From NCBI GenBank assembly GCA_002702705.1, contig PABH01000073.1, positions 126,924-176,090 of the forward strand: a stretch of 49,167 nt of DNA, read 5' to 3'. The translations under genes and the position numbers were made by a program. How positions within the stretch are numbered: the stretch's first letter is position 1; each line of letters opens with the position of its first letter. The notes under the pieces are model-generated. The model had not been told where the DNA came from. It ran no database searches and worked only from the letters and a program-made list of their open reading frames with translations. This DNA is from Anaerolineaceae bacterium (GTDB taxonomy: Bacteria; Chloroflexota; Anaerolineae; Anaerolineales; Anaerolineaceae). Below, piece after piece: positions 8,792 to 16,437 of this stretch.

Positions 8792-10102
8792 TTAGGGATG
8801 AACCTCCTCAGGCTTATAGACCTGATGATGAAAAAGCAACCCCACCACAAGTCCAATAGCCTTGCGGCCAGAAAGAACCACAGCACGTTTATGGTGATGT
8901 TTACTGGCTTCGGCAAATTTTTTATCATAAAAATTTCGATAAGCAGGGATCGATTGGCGCATACGATCAGCAGCTTCAATAAAGTAATAACGGAGATAAG
9001 CATTACCTTTTTTGGACATAGGGTGTTCTTCGGCAGTGAAATTACCAGAAGAGCGCTTAGGCCACCAGAGCCCGGCCTGTTTGGCAATTGCATCTTCGGC
9101 ATCTCGGCAATTACGACGGCGATAGGAATTGAGTTTTTTATCCCACTTAGGGGGATCAAAGAAACGCTGAATATCGCCGATTTCAGCAGCGATGCCACTG
9201 GAAAAAACGGGGCCGATGCCTGGGATGGAGCGGAGCAAATCTACTTCGGGATAATCTTGTGCAACCAAATTGGAGATCTGCTTATCAATGAAGGAGATTT
9301 CGGATTTTATGTTCTTGATGACGGTTGAAAAGGAAGATAGTATAGTGTGAAGAGTCTCCTCGAGGTCAGGTAGAACTGGATAGCTTTTGTGTAAACTCTC
9401 ACGCAAACGGAAGGCGGTCTCAGCAGGTTTTTTTAAAGGGCGGTAACTGAGATCATTTAGCTCTTGAGCCAATTCTCTGAGGGGCAATTCAGCAAACTCC
9501 TCCAGTAATTCTGGATGGGAAAGTAAATATTGGCTGAGTTTACCAAAAGGATCGGAAAAGGCATGGGAGGTGGTGTAACTACTGTAAGCCAAAAACAGAT
9601 GGAGTTGGTAGAAATTTTTCTCTCGCACCATAGAATCGACCAAATGAAAATGGGATCGTGTAAGGAGCCGTAATTTTAGCCAGTGTGGGTCGTAATGCCA
9701 GGAAATAGGCTGGGATAAGGTACGAATACGATCTGCGATGTAAAAAGGATCGCGTTGATCAGTTTTGTGATCAGGAGAAAAACTCTTTTTAAACCAACTA
9801 ACCCAACCAGCATTTAGCAAGGTGAGCTGGGGCTGATAGGGAAGTAGAGCCTCGTCCAAATAGAGCTGAGTAAACAAAGGTAACCAATAATAACTGGTTG
9901 CCTCTATTGCAAATTTCACTCCATCGAACTTTCCGGATTTTAATGTATTCAAAATGAGTTGGTGTGCTTCCTGAAAACCTTGCATCGAATTATCAAGTGA
10001 ACAATGCGCAATAACCGGTTGTCCATTTGGAAGCATCAAGCAATAATCGGCTTTACTCCTGCCAATATCAATACCCACGCTCAATGGGTTGTGCGCATCC
10101 AA
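8792..10102 (-). CDS. IS110-family DEDD transposase (bridge-RNA-guided recombinase)
   Basis: 436 residues from a TTG start at 10102, chosen because a perfect AGGAGG lies 5 nt upstream (10113-10108) and the protein then begins MDAHNPLSVGIDIG like other IS110 transposases. The frame stays open upstream to 10321, but that part covers the structured noncoding end. N-terminal RuvC-like DEDD_Tnp_IS110 domain: D12 in VGIDIG, Glu in AIEATS near 62, and the Asp pair in TDQRDPFYIAD near 112-120. C-terminal Transposase_20 domain: helix-hairpin-helix SIPGIGPVFSSGIAAEIGD, then RSSGNF near 349 with the candidate catalytic Ser, and SKKGNAYLRYY. A ~20-residue insertion (WDKKLNSYRRRNCRDAEDAI) precedes the Ser region. 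Such proteins recombine DNA with their own bridge RNA. Confidence 0.92.
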   Translation of the reverse strand: MDAHNPLSVGIDIGRSKADYCLMLPNGQPVIAHCSLDNSMQGFQEAHQLILNTLKSGKFDGVKFAIEATSYYWLPLFTQLYLDEALLPYQPQLTLLNAGWVSWFKKSFSPDHKTDQRDPFYIADRIRTLSQPISWHYDPHWLKLRLLTRSHFHLVDSMVREKNFYQLHLFLAYSSYTTSHAFSDPFGKLSQYLLSHPELLEEFAELPLRELAQELNDLSYRPLKKPAETAFRLRESLHKSYPVLPDLEETLHTILSSFSTVIKNIKSEISFIDKQISNLVAQDYPEVDLLRSIPGIGPVFSSGIAAEIGDIQRFFDPPKWDKKLNSYRRRNCRDAEDAIAKQAGLWWPKRSSGNFTAEEHPMSKKGNAYLRYYFIEAADRMRQSIPAYRNFYDKKFAEASKHHHKRAVVLSGRKAIGLVVGLLFHHQVYKPEEVHP

Positions 10103-10115
10103 TTTGACCTCCTTT

Positions 10116-10191
10116 CTAATTATCAGTAGAATGTAAGTGAACGGGTATTCCAGGATCACTGGTCCCGAAGCGGAATCCTTGTGATAATTAG
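10116..10191 (-). promoter_or_regulatory. Long-range inverted repeat upstream of the transposase RBS
   Basis: CTAATTATCA (minus 10191-10182) and TGATAATTAG (minus 10125-10116) are perfect 10-bp partners enclosing a second possible hairpin (GGATTCC...GGAAT). The 3' arm ends 2 nt before the AGGAGG of the transposase, so folding could limit ribosome access or, read as RNA, mark the 3' boundary of the bridge RNA. Confidence 0.5.
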
Positions 10192-10199
10192 CCCTCACC

Positions 10200-10411
10200 G
10201 CTGGTTGGTGCGCCTTACCCAGGGTTGCTCGGGTAGACCAACACAGTTTAGGGGAATAGTGCGAGGTAAGCCGTCTAATCGGGACGTGAAGCGGAAGCAA
10301 TCTACTAAAAGACGTGATCATCTCTGATCCGGCAAGGTTGGGAAGCTTTTCCGCTCACCTACTCTTCGGAACCTTTCCGAAGTACTTCTATTATCTTAGA
10401 GTTACCCGTTC
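10200..10411 (-). ncRNA. Predicted IS110 bridge RNA
   Basis: Read on the minus strand, the region upstream of the transposase folds by eye into three elements. (1) A 5' hairpin, CTTCGGA-AAGGT-TCCGAAG (10382-10364). (2) A target-binding loop closed by GTGA.GCGGAA paired with TTCCGC.TCAC (10358-10349 with 10296-10286), with an apical hairpin GATCA-GAGA-TGATC (10329-10316). Its 5' side holds CCCAACCT (10342-10335), equal to the left target plus core, and its 3' side holds GTAG (10305-10302), complementary to core plus right target CTAC. (3) A second loop closed by CTTACC/GGTAAG (10270-10265 with 10219-10214), with CGCACT (10263-10258) equal to the element's right end next to the core. The 3' guide of that donor loop is not clear. 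Both ends are estimates. Confidence 0.75.
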
Positions 10412-10417
10412 TTTGCT

Positions 10418-10423
10418 ATTATA
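10418..10423 (-). promoter_or_regulatory. -10 box in the IS left end
   Basis: TATAAT on the minus strand lies 4 bp inside the core. In the integrated state the flanking repeat gives no -35 at the right spacing. After right-end/left-end joining, TTGACT of the right end lies exactly 17 bp upstream. Confidence 0.7.
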
Positions 10424-10429
10424 TACAAG

Positions 10430-10564
10430 GTTGGGCAAGGACCGTATGCCAGATCGATTTTTTGCAAAATGAGGCTTAATCTCACGGCGATTTGATTACC
10501 ACATGCCCAACAAAAATCACAGCAAGATAATTTCTAACGCACACAGAATTACAGAAATGTGTAG
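10430..10564 (+). repeat. Repeat unit 2 of the GTTGGGC array (IS-flanking, right)
   Basis: A 135-bp unit starting GTTGGGCAAGG directly at the IS border and running through TGCCCAACA to AATGTGTAG, where the next unit starts. It gives the uninterrupted junction used to define the IS target. Confidence 0.85.
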
Positions 10565-10650
10565 GTTGGGCAAGGCTTGTATGCCAGATCGATTTTCTGC
10601 AAAATGGGGTTTAATCTCACGGCTGTTTGATGGCCACATGCCCAACAAAA
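10565..10650 (+). repeat. Repeat unit 3 (truncated) of the GTTGGGC array
   Basis: Starts GTTGGGCAAGG and ends TGCCCAACAAAAA but lacks the ~48-bp spacer. It is more diverged from units 1 and 2 than they are from each other. Unrelated sequence follows (10651-10838), in which nothing else was recognised. Confidence 0.8.
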
Positions 10651-10838
10651 ACCCCTCGGTTGGAAGACTAGCGAAGCCGGGATTTTGGGGAGGATGAAAC
10701 ACTGGGATGGATAAAATATTGGTTAATCAGTTCGCTGCTTGCACGAGGATAAAGCCCGGTTTCTGATCTTCAAAGAGCAAACTTCGGGCTGCATTTTTGT
10801 AAAGGAAGGGGTTTCCTGGCAAGCTGCGGTTATTTTTT

Positions 10839-10927
10839 GTTGGGCACTTGGCTATCTACCTACCGTGAAAATATACCTGACATCACAATAAATCGATCTG
10901 ACACCTTGGTGGCCTTGCCCAACCTAC
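10839..10927 (-). repeat. Inverted copy of the GTTGGGC repeat
   Basis: In reverse orientation it reads GTAGGTTGGGCAAGG, CCACCAAGGTGTCAGATCGA, and ends TGCCCAACAAAAAAT. Its beginning matches unit 1 best, while the middle has diverged. On the plus strand it presents an unoccupied CCCAACCTAC site. Confidence 0.75.
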
Positions 10928-10953
10928 GATTAATTCTATAACGGACACATTAA

Positions 10954-11889
10954 TTATTCGGTGATGATCTCTTCTTCCGGCACCCAAAGCTGGTAGAACC
11001 CATCCTGGAAGACATAAAGCGGGCTTTCATTCACTACCACAACCTGGCCTTCCACCAACTGTGTACCGCGAATGGTAACCTGCAAATCATACAACCCATC
11101 CGATTCCGCTGGCAGCCATTCGTACGCTGCCAGGGTGCTGTAACAACTCGGTGGACAAACGCCGGCATTATCATGATAGGTTTCCATAGAAAAAACCATC
11201 CCATATCCGTCTTCGAAAGGTTTGTAAAATTCATCAACCTTAACACTTTCCCCTTTTTGCTCATACACCTGATGGAAGACAAACCCTGGTTCCTCTTCTC
11301 CAAACGATACCGCTTCAATTCCCGGCACCCCACACAAACCATCTTCCGGTTGGAGCGCGGGCTGCCAAAAACTACTGACCCATTCTCCCCCTTCAAAACG
11401 AAGTTCAGCCAAACCGATTACCATCTGGCACTCCACACTTAAAGCAGGGAATGGTGCACTTTGGGTAAACACCACCACCCGCTCGGGCTGGTTTTCGTGC
11501 TGCGGACCAAGCTGCAAAATGCGGGTAAGATAAGGACGCGCACCATTGGCAGGGAATGGTCCCAACGAATCCACAGCCGGCACCCATTTTGCTTCCGTTA
11601 CCCCATCCGTATCTGAAAACTGATAGGTGGCTTCTTCACCAAACAAGAGGCGTAAGATTTTAAGATCATCCAATTCGGATTGCGCCTGCTCCAAGAGGGT
11701 TTGCGGTGTTTCGGTAGACAAAACGTCAGTGGTGGGGGTTACTACCACGTAAACCACCTCGTCTGAACTTTCGGGAACCGCGTTGTTATTATTTAAATAA
11801 TAAGCAACCATTGTTACAAAGAGTATTCCGATAAATAAAATAAATATCATTACACGGTATCCAAACACAGACTGTCCAGAACGGCTCAT
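10954..11889 (-). CDS. Hypothetical membrane-anchored extracytoplasmic protein
   Basis: 311 residues from the ATG at 11889, preferred over an in-frame TTG two codons upstream because GAGG lies 6 nt before it. One N-terminal membrane segment (about residues 14-34, FILFIGILFVTMVAYYL) is followed by a Thr/Pro-containing linker and a large outside domain with several cysteines (including CPPSC), rich in aromatic and acidic residues. The C-terminal ~100 residues look like a beta-sandwich. No family recognised. It is the first gene right of the repeat array and reads toward it. Confidence 0.7.
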   Translation of the reverse strand: MSRSGQSVFGYRVMIFILFIGILFVTMVAYYLNNNNAVPESSDEVVYVVVTPTTDVLSTETPQTLLEQAQSELDDLKILRLLFGEEATYQFSDTDGVTEAKWVPAVDSLGPFPANGARPYLTRILQLGPQHENQPERVVVFTQSAPFPALSVECQMVIGLAELRFEGGEWVSSFWQPALQPEDGLCGVPGIEAVSFGEEEPGFVFHQVYEQKGESVKVDEFYKPFEDGYGMVFSMETYHDNAGVCPPSCYSTLAAYEWLPAESDGLYDLQVTIRGTQLVEGQVVVVNESPLYVFQDGFYQLWVPEEEIITE

Positions 11890-12006
11890 AACCAACCTCG
11901 TTTTACCATAAGATATCGAATCAATTTATTATACCGATAATCTAAATTAATTCCTTTGTTAGAATTAAAATCCCCTCTTTTTCTGCATACAAAACCATGG
12001 TATGTG

Positions 12007-12034
12007 GTAGAGGCGATGCAAACATCGCCTCTAC
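12007..12034. repeat. Perfect 12-bp palindrome with CAAA loop
   Basis: GTAGAGGCGATG / CATCGCCTCTAC with a 4-nt loop, 20 bp beyond the serS stop codon. No U-run follows on the minus strand, so it is not a classic terminator. It resembles the GTAGAGRCG-type palindromes dispersed in several bacterial genomes. It may still act as a 3' stabiliser of the serS mRNA. Confidence 0.6.
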
Positions 12035-12054
12035 TATAAAAATTATCGTGGTGG

Positions 12055-13341
12055 CTATTTACCATTTATTGTCGGGTTAATCACTTCCACCCCACCCATC
12101 CAGGGGCGCAGCACTTCCGGCACAATCACCGAACCATCCGCCTGCTGGTTGTTCTCCAGAATGGCGATCAGGGTGCGGGGCATACCCAAACCGGAACCAT
12201 TTAAGGTATGCACCAATTGGGCTTTTCCCTTCTCTTCCGGGCGATATTTAATATTGGCACGCCGGGCTTGGAAATCACCCACATTCGAAACCGAAGAAAC
12301 TTCCAGCCATTCCTGGCAGCCTGCCGACCAGACTTCAATATCATAGGTAACCTGGGCGTTAAATCCCAAATCGCCAGTACAAAGCTGGAGAATACGGTAA
12401 GGTAAACCCAATAGTTTTACCGTTTCTTCGGCATCAGCCAGCATTTTTTCCAGTTCTTTTTGCGATTCATCGGGATGGGCAAAGATATACATCTCCACCT
12501 TGTCAAACTGGTGTCCCCGTTTGATGCCGCGCACATCCCGTCCGGCGCTCATTTTTTCGCGGCGGAAGCAGGGGGTGTAAGCAGTGTATCGCAGGGGAAG
12601 GTCAGCCTCAGCCACAAAGTCATTCATGTGTAACCCGGTTAAAGGCACTTCCGCGGTGGGAACCATCCAATAATCTTCTTCAATATCATGGTACAGGTTG
12701 TTCTCAAATTTTGGTAACTGACCAGCCGCATACAGGGTTTCGGCCTTGACCATAAAGGGGGTATATTTTTCGGTGTAACCCTGTTTGATATGCAAATCAA
12801 GCATATAAGCGATCAGGGCACGCTGCAAACGAGCACCTGCCCCACTTAACACATAAAAACGGGAACCTGTGATCTTAACACCCTGGTCAAAATTAATGAT
12901 CCCCAATTCAGGACCTAAATCCCAGTGCGGCTTGGGCTCAAAATCAAAAACGGGAATTTCCCCATGCTGGCGTAAAACCACATTTTCGCTTTCATCCTTG
13001 CCCAGTGGTGTTAAATCACTCGGCAAGTTCGGCACACCGGAGATGGTGTCATTTAATTGGGTTTCAACCTGTTTCACCGTCTCATCCAAAACAGCGATCT
13101 GGTCACCCACGGCACGCATGGCCGTGATTTTGGCTTCCCGTTCGGCTTTGTCTTTGGATTGTCCGATTTCCTTAGAAACCCGATTCCGTTCCGCTTTGAG
13201 AACTTCCACCTCAAGTAAAGCAGCGCGGCGCTCTTCATCCAGCTTTAATAACAGGTCAACCACAGCCGGATCCATGTTACGTTTGGTTAAGGCTTCCCGC
13301 ACCAGGTCGGGATTTTCACGAACAAGATTGATATCTAACAT
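12055..13341 (-). CDS. serS: Serine--tRNA ligase
   Basis: 428 residues, full length for bacterial SerRS. It charges tRNA-Ser with serine in the cytoplasm. The N-terminal tRNA-binding coiled coil spans about 30-105 ([18 protein letters not shown] start, heptad-rich Glu/Lys region). The class II core follows: motif 2 with [15 protein letters not shown], and motif 3 with [18 protein letters not shown] near the C-terminus. The [14 protein letters not shown] block lines the serine pocket. A strong GGAAGG RBS precedes the ATG. The 5' leader is a T-box that should raise expression when tRNA-Ser is uncharged. Confidence 0.97.
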   Translation of the reverse strand: MLDINLVRENPDLVREALTKRNMDPAVVDLLLKLDEERRAALLEVEVLKAERNRVSKEIGQSKDKAEREAKITAMRAVGDQIAVLDETVKQVETQLNDTISGVPNLPSDLTPLGKDESENVVLRQHGEIPVFDFEPKPHWDLGPELGIINFDQGVKITGSRFYVLSGAGARLQRALIAYMLDLHIKQGYTEKYTPFMVKAETLYAAGQLPKFENNLYHDIEEDYWMVPTAEVPLTGLHMNDFVAEADLPLRYTAYTPCFRREKMSAGRDVRGIKRGHQFDKVEMYIFAHPDESQKELEKMLADAEETVKLLGLPYRILQLCTGDLGFNAQVTYDIEVWSAGCQEWLEVSSVSNVGDFQARRANIKYRPEEKGKAQLVHTLNGSGLGMPRTLIAILENNQQADGSVIVPEVLRPWMGGVEVINPTINGK

Positions 13342-13370
13342 TTCTTCCTTCCTTTCGATGGCACTTAATT

Positions 13371-13628
13371 AAAATACCCCCCGCTCGTGCAGGACGAAGG
13401 GGGAAATCGTGGTGCCACCTGCTTTTATTACCGGATCGAAGGAATGTCCGGTAACCTTATTAGGCGATAACGGTGCCGCCGGCCCTCTTACGATCCAAAG
13501 ATCCCTCCGAGAGCAACCTGCCACTTCTGGCAGCCGGGGTGGAATGGAGCGGCTTCGTACCAGTTCGCAGCAACCACTGGCTCTCTGAATCTGATCCGCA
13601 TTTTTAATCCCGGGCTGGTTTTTATGTA
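13371..13628 (-). promoter_or_regulatory. T-box leader of serS
   Basis: Read on the minus strand it shows a Stem I region with AGAGAGCC paired to GGTTGCTCTC, the conserved T-box GGTGGCACCACG at 13419-13408, and a terminator hairpin of C5/G6 arms (13377-13403) followed by UAUUUU. The T-box bulge would bind the free CCA end of uncharged tRNA-Ser and form the antiterminator instead. Ser-type triplets (UCU/UCG) occur on the 3' strand of Stem I within GCTCTCGG, but the specifier codon was not fixed by folding. Confidence 0.9.
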
Positions 13629-13634
13629 TATTGG

Positions 13635-13662
13635 ATTATACCCAATCAAATAGGCTTGTCAA
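13635..13662 (-). promoter_or_regulatory. Promoter of the T-box-serS transcript
   Basis: TTGACA (13662-13657), 16-bp spacer, TATAAT (13640-13635), both hexamers perfect on the minus strand. Transcription should start near 13628, just ahead of the T-box Stem I. Confidence 0.85.
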
Positions 13663-13810
13663 GGATGGATATGACGGGCTTGTGGTGGTGTAATTCTTAC
13701 TTCCATTAAAAAATACAAAAAGTTTCAAAAAATGTTTTGCTTATGTAAAATAAAAGAAGAGGTGCCGATGTCTCCTATCAGGCAGGTGAAAAGGGAGGGT
13801 CTGATTCAGA

Positions 13811-14779
13811 ATGGAAAATAATTACCGAATTAAAACCGCTGTACCGGTAAAACTAATCTTTAATCCGGGCTCAGGGAAGGGTTCCGATAACAATGAACCA
13901 CCTCCCCAACGTTTGTTGGATATTGTTCAAGAAATGCAGCACTGGAACCTCATTCCCGAAGTTTTCATAATTGAGCCGGATTGTGATTTGGAAGGCAGCA
14001 TCCAAGATGCGCTTAAGCGTGGGATCGAACTATTTGTGGTCTGCGGTGGCGATGGCACCATTTCACCCACAGCTAGAATCCTAAATGGAACAAAAGGAGT
14101 CTTGGGCATTATCCCACAGGGCACACAAAATAATATTGCCCTCAGTTTGGAGATCCCAACAGATATTCCCGACGCGATTGCATTGTTACGGACCGGCACC
14201 ACCATGCAAGTCGATATGGGTCAGGTAACCTTCGGTGAAACCACCCAACCATTTATGGAGGTTTGTTCAGTCGGTCTGGTATCGGCTTTATTTCCTTCCG
14301 GGGATGATATTCAACATGGTGAAATTGGGCAGATTGGTAATTTTATCGACACTTTGGTTTCGACACCACCTGCTGATATTCACTTAAAAATGTCAGACGG
14401 TCAGGAAGTTCAAAACACGGGTTATGTGGTTTTGGTTTCCAACATGCCTTATCTCGGTCTGCATTACAAATTGGGGCCGCGGGCTTCCTATAAGGACGGC
14501 CTTTTGGATGTACTTTATTTTGCTGATATGAATAAACTGGATCTGTTGGGATATGTTCTTTTTGGCCCAGGGGAGAACCAGCCAGAAGATTCCCGTATTC
14601 AGCACTATCATGTCAGCGAGATAACGATTACCACCCAACCAGCAATGCCGGTCATGATCGATGGGATCCCATTGGGCGAAGGCAATGTCCATATTCAAGT
14701 TCAACCCGGAGTATTAAATATGATCGTGCCTTCACACATATCGAAAGTTAAACCGGAAAAAACGGATACAACGGAGTAA
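13811..14779 (+). CDS. Diacylglycerol kinase family lipid kinase
   Basis: 322 residues. N-terminal DAGK catalytic domain with the nucleotide loop NPGSGKG (18-24) and the family signature GGDGT (79-83). The C-terminal beta-sandwich domain of the YegS/BmrU/DgkB group follows. Such enzymes use ATP to phosphorylate lipids (diacylglycerol or related alcohols) at the membrane surface; the substrate cannot be told from sequence. It is followed 7 bp later by a PAP2 phosphatase gene, so kinase and phosphatase are probably co-transcribed. A GGGAGG RBS lies ~10 nt before the ATG. Confidence 0.85.
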   Translation: MENNYRIKTAVPVKLIFNPGSGKGSDNNEPPPQRLLDIVQEMQHWNLIPEVFIIEPDCDLEGSIQDALKRGIELFVVCGGDGTISPTARILNGTKGVLGIIPQGTQNNIALSLEIPTDIPDAIALLRTGTTMQVDMGQVTFGETTQPFMEVCSVGLVSALFPSGDDIQHGEIGQIGNFIDTLVSTPPADIHLKMSDGQEVQNTGYVVLVSNMPYLGLHYKLGPRASYKDGLLDVLYFADMNKLDLLGYVLFGPGENQPEDSRIQHYHVSEITITTQPAMPVMIDGIPLGEGNVHIQVQPGVLNMIVPSHISKVKPEKTDTTE

Positions 14780-14786
14780 ATGATTA

Positions 14787-15557
14787 ATGGCGATGCCAGA
14801 AAAACCAAAAGAACCCAACTTGCAAAATAAGAGCCATTTCCGCGAATGGATCGAAAATAACACACGTCTCATTCGGATTGGCATCTTGCTGTTGGCGTTA
14901 CTGCTTTATTTTTTGGTATTGCCAGCGCCCATTCGGATTATTTTTGAGAGCGCATTTCGAAACAGCAGAATACTTACCATCATGTTGGTCATTTTTAGCC
15001 TGTTAATGGTTTCTCTGATCTGGTCAGCAGGTCAAGAATTGGATAAGTTGGTATTTTTATATATCAATTTTCATGGGAAACGTCCGCTGTGGTTAGATCG
15101 GCTCATGTTAGGATTTACACAATTGGGAAATGGGCTGACCAGCGTGATATTAGCTGTGGTGGTGTATTGGAAAAACCCAATTTTAACGTACGAAATTTTA
15201 TTGGGAACAATCACCTTGTGGCTGGTAGTGGAGTTTTTAAAATTCCTGGTACGCCGGTCCCGGCCTTTTATCCGCATCACCGAAACCCGGATTGTTGGTT
15301 TGCGTGCCCGCGGACGTTCTTTTCCAAGCGGACATACCAGTCAGGCATTTTTTGCTGCCACATTACTTATTCAATATTTTGAAGTAAATGTTTGGATAGC
15401 GATTTTATTATATGCTGCCGCTTTACTGGTTGGCATCACCAGAATGTATATCGGAGCACATTATCCCAGAGATGTATTGGCAGGGGCAGTTTTAGGCACG
15501 GTATGGGGGTTTTTGGGCACCGTCATCGAAAGTTACTGGCAGCTCGGTGTTGGATAG
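14787..15557 (+). CDS. PAP2-family membrane phosphatase (first of two)
   Basis: 256 residues with about five to six membrane segments. The three PAP2 signature motifs are present: C1 KFLVRRSRP near 151-159, C2 PSGH near 181, and C3 TRMYIGAHYPRD near 216-227, with the catalytic His in the last. The family dephosphorylates phosphatidic acid, undecaprenyl pyrophosphate or phosphatidylglycerophosphate on the outer face of the membrane. GGAG lies ~10 nt before the ATG; a second in-frame ATG is two codons on. It follows the lipid kinase at a 7-bp gap. Confidence 0.85.
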   Translation: MAMPEKPKEPNLQNKSHFREWIENNTRLIRIGILLLALLLYFLVLPAPIRIIFESAFRNSRILTIMLVIFSLLMVSLIWSAGQELDKLVFLYINFHGKRPLWLDRLMLGFTQLGNGLTSVILAVVVYWKNPILTYEILLGTITLWLVVEFLKFLVRRSRPFIRITETRIVGLRARGRSFPSGHTSQAFFAATLLIQYFEVNVWIAILLYAAALLVGITRMYIGAHYPRDVLAGAVLGTVWGFLGTVIESYWQLGVG

Positions 15558-15672
15558 CTGCCCTCTTTTCCCAAACACCAGCTTCGTAGAGGAATCTCCA
15601 ATTTAGATTGGCATCCCTGTTGATTTTTTGCCCCAGAGGAATATACAATTCTTTAGAATGGAAATTTAATCC

Positions 15673-16404
15673 ATGACCAATGATAAAAACAATAACGCAA
15701 AAGAACAGAAAACAGCCCAAAAAGCAGATCAGACGGTGGAAGAATCACCTTCCGTACGTCATTATCGTATGATCATTTTTCAAGGCGGGTTAATTCTGGT
15801 TGTGATCGCTTTTTTAATCCTTTCTTTTTTTGCCTTTAATCAGGCTTATTTTGGTATTGATTTAAATATTACCCTCGGTCTCCAGCAGATTTCTCATCCC
15901 TTGTTTCGAGGATTAATGCAGGCTGTAAGCTGGGTAGGTTTTTTTCCACAATCGGTAATTATCACCTTTTTGATCATCTTGTTATTTTTTGAATTTGGTT
16001 TTCAATGGGAATCCGTGATGGGGTTAATTGCCGCTGCGGTCAGCCTCTCCACCAATTCCCTATTAAAAATACTCATTCATCGTCCTCGACCGGATGCAAA
16101 CCTAGTAGATGTAGCCAACACACTCAGCAGTTATAGTTTTCCCAGTGGGCATGTCATGTATTATGTCGGGTTTTTTGGGTTTGTTTGGTTTTTAATCTTT
16201 TCACTACTCAAAAAATCTTGGAAACGCACCATCTTATTGGTTATGATTGGTGGATTGATTTTACTGGTAGGGCTCTCTCGGGTTTATCTCGGCCAGCATT
16301 GGAGCAGTGATGTATTGGGAGCCTACCTGATGGGCAGTCTGGTTTTGGCTGCCAATATCCGTATTTACCATTGGGGGAAATCAAAACAATTTTTTGTTTC
16401 TTAA
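15673..16404 (+). CDS. PAP2-family membrane phosphatase (second of two)
   Basis: 243 residues, multi-span. C1 KILIHRPRP near 131, C2 PSGH near 157, C3 SRVYLGQHWSSD near 200-211. It is clearly diverged from the upstream PAP2 gene; the two are not a recent duplication. The N-terminal ~35 residues are charged and cytoplasmic (many Lys/Asn/Gln). It lies 115 bp after the first PAP2 gene on the same strand, with only a weak RBS, so it may rely on its own upstream signals. Confidence 0.85.
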   Translation: MTNDKNNNAKEQKTAQKADQTVEESPSVRHYRMIIFQGGLILVVIAFLILSFFAFNQAYFGIDLNITLGLQQISHPLFRGLMQAVSWVGFFPQSVIITFLIILLFFEFGFQWESVMGLIAAAVSLSTNSLLKILIHRPRPDANLVDVANTLSSYSFPSGHVMYYVGFFGFVWFLIFSLLKKSWKRTILLVMIGGLILLVGLSRVYLGQHWSSDVLGAYLMGSLVLAANIRIYHWGKSKQFFVS

Positions 16405-16437
16405 CCCAAAAAACGTTTTTTATCTTTTATCTTAACT

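Larger units (their letters stand above)
8658..10429 (-). mobile_element. Complete IS110-family insertion sequence
   Basis: The limits are fixed by comparison with the uninterrupted repeat junction at 10555-10575. The target reads ...CCCAAC-CT-ACACATT on the minus strand, and both IS junctions share only the CT dinucleotide (8658-8659 and 10428-10429), the core type known for IS110 elements such as IS621. There are no terminal inverted repeats and no longer target duplication, as expected for IS110. The element is ~1.77 kb. Reading on the minus strand it holds a left end with a -10 box, a ~200-nt structured noncoding region, the transposase and a short right end (8660-8791). Near-identical flanks and an open transposase frame suggest a recent, intact insertion. 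Confidence 0.9.

Noticed and set aside
10103-10321. In-frame N-terminal extension of the IS110 transposase (73 codons)
   Set aside because: It covers the structured guide region and is unlike IS110 N-termini; the TTG at 10102 has a perfect AGGAGG and is followed by the conserved VGIDIG.
8522-10650. CRISPR-like array
   Set aside because: The units are ~135 bp, nearly identical throughout including the spacer part, and number three; there are no cas genes.
12869-13372. 167-codon ORF opposite serS
   Set aside because: Antisense shadow of the conserved serS N-terminus; Ser-rich and without RBS.
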